Positions 59,222 to 64,000 of a DNA stretch of 64,000 nt are shown here, in pieces; the first letter of the stretch is position 1, and the number at the start of each line of letters is the position of its first letter. Made by a program: the position numbers and the translations under genes. Under the pieces are notes generated by a model. It was not told the DNA's origin, searched no databases, and was given only the letters and a program-made list of their open reading frames with translations. This DNA comes from Hydrogenobacter thermophilus TK-6 (GTDB lineage: Bacteria > Aquificota > Aquificia > Aquificales > Aquificaceae), in the NCBI RefSeq assembly GCF_000010785.1, contig NC_013799.1:1054001-1118000 (forward strand). Direction: 5' to 3'.

Positions 59222-60710
59222 TCTCCATCTGATTATAAGCCTCTGGGATCTCCTCCACAAGGTCAAGCGCTTTTACACTCTCTGTGTGCCTCTTTGACTG
59301 GGCTATCTCACCACAAAGTCCGTGCAAAAACACACCTATTTTTAGTGCTTCAAGTATGGGAATTTTTCTGCCTATTAGTGATGTTAGGATGCCCGAAAGG
59401 ACATCTCCCGTACCCCCCTTTGCCATGGCAGGACTGCCCCTTAACGATACAAAAGCTTCTCCATCAGGCGTTGATATGACGGTTCTTGAGGACTTTAGCA
59501 CCAAAAAGCAGTTCCACTTTTGAGAAAACTCCTGAGCCACATCTATAAGATGGTGGATTATGTGTGTCTTGTCGTATCCGCTGAGCCTTGCAAACTCACC
59601 CACATGAGGTGTAAGCACTGTTGGGTGTTCTCTCTCTTTTAGAATACTAAGGTCTCCCGTGTCCGCAAGGTTGTTAATGCCATCAGCATCCAGAAGCAGG
59701 GGTTTTTTAATGCCCAGAAGAAGTTTTTTAATAATGACTCTTCCCTCCTCATACCTTCCCATGCCCATGCCAACACCTATCGCCGTAAAATTCTCCTGCA
59801 CACTAATTATAGTGTCTGCACTTTTTTCCTTTAGCCTCTCCTCTCCCTCAAGTGGCAAACTCATCTCCTCTATTAGTGAAATTTCAAAGATATGGTTCAG
59901 GCTCTCTGGGACACCTACGCTGACAAGTCCAGAGCCTGTCCTGGTGGCAGCCCTTGCCGACATTATAAGAGCGCCAGTCTTTCCTACGCTTGAACCTACA
60001 AGAAGCACATGCCCCATATTCCCTTTGTGTACATCTGGCTCCCTCTTTAACGGTTTGACCTTTTCCAGTACATGTCTGTTTATGTGCTTAGCAAGAGACT
60101 CAGGTATGCCTATGTTAGCCACATAAACCTTCCCGCATCTTTTGGCAGAAGGATAAAGCACATGGCACACTTTGGGAAACTGGAAGGTTATGGTAAGGTT
60201 AGCCCTGACGCTTGGCTCGTAGTCTTGCCCGCTGTCTGCACAAAGCCCGGAGGGAATATCCACAGCCACCACAGGCTTGCCGAGGGAGTTTATAAACTCT
60301 ATCCAGCGACGAGCTTCACCCCTAACGGGAGGCTCAAAGCCAGTTCCAAATATGGCATCCACCACAAGGTGATAATCATCTGAGGGTTTGTCTTTGAGAG
60401 GCTCACATCCAAGACGCTTTAAAACTTCAAGGTTTAATCTGGCATCGCCCTTTAGATCCTCTCCAAAAACTAAAAAGTAATCTGCTTTGTATCCCAAAAG
60501 ATGAAGGTGTCTAACTGCTACAAGCCCGTCCCCTCCGTTGTTGCCCTTGCCTATAAAAAAGAGCAATTTTTTGACATGGGGAAACTCCTTCCTTATAACT
60601 TCTACCAGCCTTAGCCCTGCATTCTCCATAAGCAGAAGGGAAGGGATGCCTATATCCTTTATGGCTAACGAGTCTATCTGAGACATTTCCAAAGCCTTCA
60701 GGATTCTCAT
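59184..60710 (-). CDS. nnr: Bifunctional NAD(P)H-hydrate epimerase / ADP-dependent dehydratase (Nnr)
   Basis: The 508-residue protein joins an epimerase domain (1 to about 215: [28 protein letters not shown]) and a ribokinase-like dehydratase (about 220-500: [49 protein letters not shown]). It repairs hydrated NAD(P)H, which forms faster at high temperature. Divergent from dapA with only 18 bases between starts. Confidence 0.95.
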   Translation of the reverse strand: MRILKALEMSQIDSLAIKDIGIPSLLLMENAGLRLVEVIRKEFPHVKKLLFFIGKGNNGGDGLVAVRHLHLLGYKADYFLVFGEDLKGDARLNLEVLKRLGCEPLKDKPSDDYHLVVDAIFGTGFEPPVRGEARRWIEFINSLGKPVVAVDIPSGLCADSGQDYEPSVRANLTITFQFPKVCHVLYPSAKRCGKVYVANIGIPESLAKHINRHVLEKVKPLKREPDVHKGNMGHVLLVGSSVGKTGALIMSARAATRTGSGLVSVGVPESLNHIFEISLIEEMSLPLEGEERLKEKSADTIISVQENFTAIGVGMGMGRYEEGRVIIKKLLLGIKKPLLLDADGINNLADTGDLSILKEREHPTVLTPHVGEFARLSGYDKTHIIHHLIDVAQEFSQKWNCFLVLKSSRTVISTPDGEAFVSLRGSPAMAKGGTGDVLSGILTSLIGRKIPILEALKIGVFLHGLCGEIAQSKRHTESVKALDLVEEIPEAYNQMENESYPPVFCTLF

Positions 60711-60728
60711 GTTATAATTTTAAGCACT

Positions 60729-61616
60729 ATGTTTCAGGGTTCAATGGTGGCACTTATAACACCCTTTAAAGACGGTGAGGTGGATTACGCTTCTCTGGAC
60801 CAGCTTATAGAGTTTCACATAAACAATCATACAGATGCCTTGGTGGTGTGCGGTACCACGGGCGAGTCTGCAACCCTTACTTTTGAAGAGCACGAAAAGG
60901 TGGTTGAGTATGTAGTCAAAAAAGCCGGTGGAAGGATAAAGGTGATAGCAGGAACGGGAGCTAACGCCACCCACGAAGCTATAGAGCTTACCACTCATGC
61001 AAAGCGCGTGGGAGCCGATGCATGCCTTTCGGTGGTTCCTTACTACAACAAACCTACGCAGGAAGGCATATACAGACACTTTAAGACAATAGCGGATGAG
61101 GTGGACATTCCCATCATCATATACAACATACCTTCCAGAACGGGTGTAGAGATAGCTCCCGAGACCATATACAGGCTGGCAAAAGACTGTCCTAACATAG
61201 TAGGCTCCAAGGAATCCACTCCCAACATGGACAGGATATCCGAGCTGATAAAACTTCTGGGAGATAACTTTACGATACTTTCCGGTGATGATTCTCTCAC
61301 CCTTCCTATGATGGCACTGGGTGCCAAAGGGGTTATATCAGTAGCCAACAACATAATGCCAAGAGAAGTAAAAAATATGGTGGATTACGCACTAAGAGGG
61401 GATTTTAAGAAGGCAATGGAGCTTCACTACTACCTTTTTGACCTCTTTAAGATACTCTTTATAGAAACAAATCCCATTCCCGTAAAAACCGCCTGCTGGG
61501 CACTGGGTATGTGCGAAAAGGAGTTTAGGCTACCACTCTGTGAGATGAAACCAGAAAATGAGAGAAAGCTTATAGAAACCCTCAAAAAATACAACCTTCC
61601 CGTTGTGAGGGAGTAA
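60729..61616 (+). CDS. dapA: DapA, 4-hydroxy-tetrahydrodipicolinate synthase
   Basis: The 295-residue aldolase has ALITPFKDG, GTTGESATLTFEEHEKVVE, YYNKPTQEGIYRHF, IYNIPSRTGVEI (with the conserved Arg) and VGSKESTPNM (Schiff-base Lys). It starts the lysine/DAP pathway, feeding MurE. TATAAT at 60713-60718 is 10 nt from the ATG. Confidence 0.97.
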   Translation: MFQGSMVALITPFKDGEVDYASLDQLIEFHINNHTDALVVCGTTGESATLTFEEHEKVVEYVVKKAGGRIKVIAGTGANATHEAIELTTHAKRVGADACLSVVPYYNKPTQEGIYRHFKTIADEVDIPIIIYNIPSRTGVEIAPETIYRLAKDCPNIVGSKESTPNMDRISELIKLLGDNFTILSGDDSLTLPMMALGAKGVISVANNIMPREVKNMVDYALRGDFKKAMELHYYLFDLFKILFIETNPIPVKTACWALGMCEKEFRLPLCEMKPENERKLIETLKKYNLPVVRE

Positions 61617-61617
61617 A

Positions 61618-62010
61618 ATGTTAAAGCTATTACTCTTCTTAAACTCCTTTTACCTGGGTTTGGGAACCTTTTTCAGTTTTTATGTGGCACCCACCCTCTT
61701 TAGAGTACTGGAAAAAGAGCAGGCAGGCAGAGTTGTAGAGAAGGTCTTCCCCGCCTACTTTGGGGTCGGATTAGTGATAGCCTTAGTATCTTTGGTTTTA
61801 AGCCTTAAGCTTGGCAGGTGGTTGGCACTTTTGGCGCTTATCAATCTTTTGGTGCTTGCCTTTCAGGAGTTTTACGTTCTTCCCCTGTCGCATCAGCTCA
61901 AGCTTATAGACTATCAAGCTTTTATGAGGTGGCACGGCATATCAATGGTTCTTAATGTCCTGAGCCTTCTTCTGGTCTTCGTTTTCTGCCTTTTACTTTT
62001 AAAAAGATGA
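61618..62010 (+). CDS. DUF4149-family membrane protein
   Basis: The 130-residue protein has four hydrophobic segments and the DUF4149-type start FYLGLGTFFSFYVAPTLFRVL, plus FYVLPLSHQ and MRWHGISMVLN. Function is unknown. It starts one base after dapA and overlaps rusA by 4 bases. Confidence 0.82.
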   Translation: MLKLLLFLNSFYLGLGTFFSFYVAPTLFRVLEKEQAGRVVEKVFPAYFGVGLVIALVSLVLSLKLGRWLALLALINLLVLAFQEFYVLPLSHQLKLIDYQAFMRWHGISMVLNVLSLLLVFVFCLLLLKR

Positions 62011-62372
62011 TAGAAATTGTGCTTTCGCAGGTGCCGGTACCCAAAAGCAATCGTTATGTACGCAGAAAAGGTGGTAAGGTCTTCAAACCCCCAAGGGTAA
62101 AAAATTGGGAGGTAAGAGCCTTATGGGAAATATCCCAACAGTATAGCGGAAAGCCTCTTGAGGGAAAGCTGTCTATGGATGTGGTGCTGGTGCTTCCCAA
62201 CAACAGAAAGAGGGATATAGACAACATGCTAAAAAGTCTTTGGGATATACTGGAAAGAGCAGGCGTTATAAAAAACGACCATCAGATATACGAAATAAGA
62301 ACCATCAAGAAGGTGATAAAGGGTGAGCAGAAAACCATCGTAAGGATAAAGGAGTTTACAGAAGATCACTGA
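62007..62372 (+). CDS. rusA: RusA-family Holliday junction endonuclease
   Basis: The 121-residue protein has VPVPKSNRYVRRKGG at the N-terminus and the catalytic acidic motif RKRDIDNMLKSLWDIL with KNDHQIYEI, all typical of RusA (D-x-D-N). RusA resolves four-way DNA junctions; the gene is often phage-borne, but nothing else phage-like is nearby. It overlaps the LysM gene end by 7 bases. Confidence 0.85.
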   Translation: MIEIVLSQVPVPKSNRYVRRKGGKVFKPPRVKNWEVRALWEISQQYSGKPLEGKLSMDVVLVLPNNRKRDIDNMLKSLWDILERAGVIKNDHQIYEIRTIKKVIKGEQKTIVRIKEFTEDH

Positions 62373-63781
62373 GCATTCCTGAGATATTCGGTGGGATCAA
62401 GTGGCACACCATCTTTTGTTCTAAGCTCAAAGTGAAGCATGCACTCCCCCGAGTTGTTTTTTGTACCTGCGGTTGCTATTTGCTGTCCCTTACTGACTGT
62501 TTCACCCCTTTTTACCATATTTTTGGAGTTGTATGCGTAAAGTGATATAAAATCTCCGTGTTCTATTATCACCATGTTGCCGTATGCTTGAAGGTCATCA
62601 CCGCTGTATATAACCTTTCCGTCGTCAACGCTTCTTACAGCTTCTCCACAGTTGGTTATAATGTCCACACCCCTCGTAGATTTTACCACCTTGCCGTCAA
62701 CAGGCATGGGTATACTGCCCTTTGAGACCTTTATCTCTGTTGGTGGTGCCTGTCTCTCTTCGGGAATGCTTGCCGTGTTTTTCTCACCGAGTTTTGGAGT
62801 TTTTTCCTCCTTTGCTACCGCTGAGACTGGAATTTTTAACACCATACCCACATGCAGCTTTTTGCTTTTTAAATGATTTACTCTCATGACCTCCTTTGTG
62901 GACACGCCATACTTCTCTGCTATAGAGCTAATGGTCTCTCCCCTTCTTACCCTGTGTTTGACATAGCTTACTTTAGTTTTCCCCCCCGGTATTTCCTCGC
63001 TTTTTGCCGTTCCCTTGGGTATCTTTACTCTTGTACCTTTTTTGAGCCAGACACCTTTGTACTCTGGATTTAACTTTTCTAAGGTTTTTAGCGATATGCC
63101 AAGTTTTTTGGATATGTGCTCAAGTTTTGCACCACGCTCAACGGTGTAAAAGTCGTAGCTTTCTTCTGCAACTTTCTTCTCCTCTTTTTCTTCTCCTTTA
63201 GGCACCTTTACCTTAGTACCTTTGCTCAAAAATTTACCCTTGTATTCTGGATTTAAAGCTTCTAACTCTTTTAGAGGCACACCCAACCTTTTAGCTACAT
63301 GTTCAAGCTTCCCTCCTTTCTGCATCACATAGTAGTCGTAATCTTGTTTTGCTCTTGTGGTTGCTTCTTTGGTTTGCTCGGCTTTTAAAACTCCCTTTGG
63401 TACTTTTACCTTTGTGCCTTTTTCAAGCCAAGCACCCTTATACTTTGGATTTAGCTCCTCTAACTCTTTTACAGGCAGTCCTAACCTTTTGGCTACATGC
63501 TCAAGCCTTCCTCCTCTTTCCACCACATAGTAATCATACTCCTTAGTTTTTGCCCTCACTGACTTTACATAACCCGTAGGTATGCATATCTTTTCACCAA
63601 CCTTTACCCTGTTAGGGTCAAGGTGCTTGTTATGGCTCAGTATATCTTCTACGCTCACACCTTTTTTCTTAGCTATGCCTGTTAATGTGTCACCTTTTTG
63701 AATTTTGTAGTATTCGCACTCTTTGGCATACGCAAAACCCAACAATACACTAATACCTAACGCTAAAACCTCTCTCTTCAT
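62366..63781 (-). CDS. LysM-repeat protein with degenerate LytM/M23 domain (NlpD/EnvC-like)
   Basis: The 471-residue exported protein has a signal peptide (LALGISVLLGFAYA) and five LysM repeats (about 25-67, 83-127, 149-194, 209-254, 271-313), the middle three very alike (LEHVAKRLG, LEELNPKYKG, KGTKVKVPKG). A C-terminal LytM domain (about 350-470) follows. The H-x3-D ligands read GVDIITN, and of the H-x-H only the second His remains (CMLHFELR), so it is probably an amidase activator that binds peptidoglycan. Confidence 0.88.
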   Translation of the reverse strand: MKREVLALGISVLLGFAYAKECEYYKIQKGDTLTGIAKKKGVSVEDILSHNKHLDPNRVKVGEKICIPTGYVKSVRAKTKEYDYYVVERGGRLEHVAKRLGLPVKELEELNPKYKGAWLEKGTKVKVPKGVLKAEQTKEATTRAKQDYDYYVMQKGGKLEHVAKRLGVPLKELEALNPEYKGKFLSKGTKVKVPKGEEKEEKKVAEESYDFYTVERGAKLEHISKKLGISLKTLEKLNPEYKGVWLKKGTRVKIPKGTAKSEEIPGGKTKVSYVKHRVRRGETISSIAEKYGVSTKEVMRVNHLKSKKLHVGMVLKIPVSAVAKEEKTPKLGEKNTASIPEERQAPPTEIKVSKGSIPMPVDGKVVKSTRGVDIITNCGEAVRSVDDGKVIYSGDDLQAYGNMVIIEHGDFISLYAYNSKNMVKRGETVSKGQQIATAGTKNNSGECMLHFELRTKDGVPLDPTEYLRNAQ

Positions 63782-64000
63782 CTCTTATTACCTCCTTTCT
63801 TATCTCCATGAGTTCCACCTTAGAAAGGGGTGGACCTTCGGAGAGTTTTTTAAAAAAGTCCCACACTGTGTCTTTGTCCCCCTGAACAAAAACCTCAACC
63901 CTTCCATCGGGCATGTTTCTAACCCATCCATCAAGACCATAACTCTCCGCAAGGGTTTTTGTGTATGCTCTAAAGCCTACTCCCTGAACGATCCCGCTCA
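63750..64000 (-). CDS. acyP: Acylphosphatase (5' end outside the window)
   Basis: The partial protein (83 codons with TAG at 63750-63752) reads SGIVQGVGFRAYTKTLA and GLDGWVRNMPDGRVEVFVQG, with the catalytic Arg and Asn of acylphosphatase. It hydrolyses acyl phosphates. Its 3' end overlaps the LysM gene start by 32 bases. Confidence 0.92.
   Translation of the reverse strand, partial: SGIVQGVGFRAYTKTLAESYGLDGWVRNMPDGRVEVFVQGDKDTVWDFFKKLSEGPPLSKVELMEIRKEVIRDEERGFSVRY

Noticed and set aside
62756-63740. DNA tandem repeats in the LysM gene as an unstable repeat array
   Set aside because: The periodicity reflects five LysM domains that differ in sequence; no exact DNA repeat long enough to be called an array.
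1-64000. CRISPR array or prophage
   Set aside because: No regularly spaced identical repeats were seen, and RusA is the only phage-type gene, without any structural or integrase genes near it.

Overview
The window looks like a piece of a chromosome from a thermophilic bacterium of the Aquificaceae (Hydrogenobacter/Thermocrinis/Aquifex relatives). This is inferred from gene content, not from a marker-gene tree. The supporting traits are an archaeal-type 3-dehydroquinate synthase II, a fold-III basic amino acid decarboxylase, a LysM/LytM envelope set, very short intergenic spaces, many convergent overlaps, and start codons lying 6-10 nt behind TATAAT boxes. The bacterium is Gram-negative (BamA, Lgt, porin, lipoproteins).

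Region by region. 1-5.1 kb: 3' end of folK, a cysteine-desulfurase-like protein lacking its PLP lysine, Mrp, a PilT-like protein with a ruined P-loop, a decarboxylase and queC. 5.1-12.5 kb: tRNA-Leu, a YkuK-like protein, then a + strand run thpR-purM-bamA-thiD-moaC-dprA. 12.5-22.5 kb: a GNAT protein, PilC/GspF, AmrS, a CPA2 antiporter, cupin, dut, tRNA-Thr, pnp and rpsO, a catalytic-Cys-less LMW phosphatase homologue, LysR, HAD and a short Trm112-like gene. 22.9-29.4 kb: an orphan RNA candidate behind a consensus promoter, moaA-moaE, a VWA protein, an MlaF-like ATPase and trmI. 29.4-41.1 kb: housekeeping genes (rsmG, sco1, gatB, lgt, murE, aroB', argF, rimI, two prenyl synthases, uvrC). 41.1-45.2 kb: a lytic transglycosylase, an exported subtilisin with a C-terminal sorting-type tail, and lpd. 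45.2-53.3 kb: an accessory segment bounded by two decayed insertion sequences with related ends. 53.3-64 kb: a V4R regulator, a recombination scar, a porin, a flavin reductase, queA, a nucleotidyltransferase, nnr, dapA, rusA, a LysM/LytM protein and the 3' part of acyP.

The most interesting system is the pyrroloquinoline quinone (PQQ) locus at 45.8-50.8 kb. A 27-residue pqqA sits behind a CRP/FNR-like site and strong promoters. It is followed by pqqC1, the radical-SAM gene pqqE, a second pqqC, pqqB and an MFS transporter. pqqD lies on the other strand, translationally coupled to ribosomal protein gene rpmI. The two pqqC genes share a 228-bp tract that is 99% identical but are clearly diverged outside it, which indicates recent gene conversion. 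Each copy appears to have lost a different active-site residue.

Genes likely to work together: moaC (10.8 kb) and moaA/moaE (23-24.5 kb) in molybdopterin synthesis; queC and queA in queuosine synthesis; rubrerythrin and the DUF3501 protein in peroxide defence; and two LytM proteins without complete catalytic histidines (58.7 and 62.4 kb), probably regulators of cell-wall amidases. All functions are inferred by reading motifs; no database search was run.
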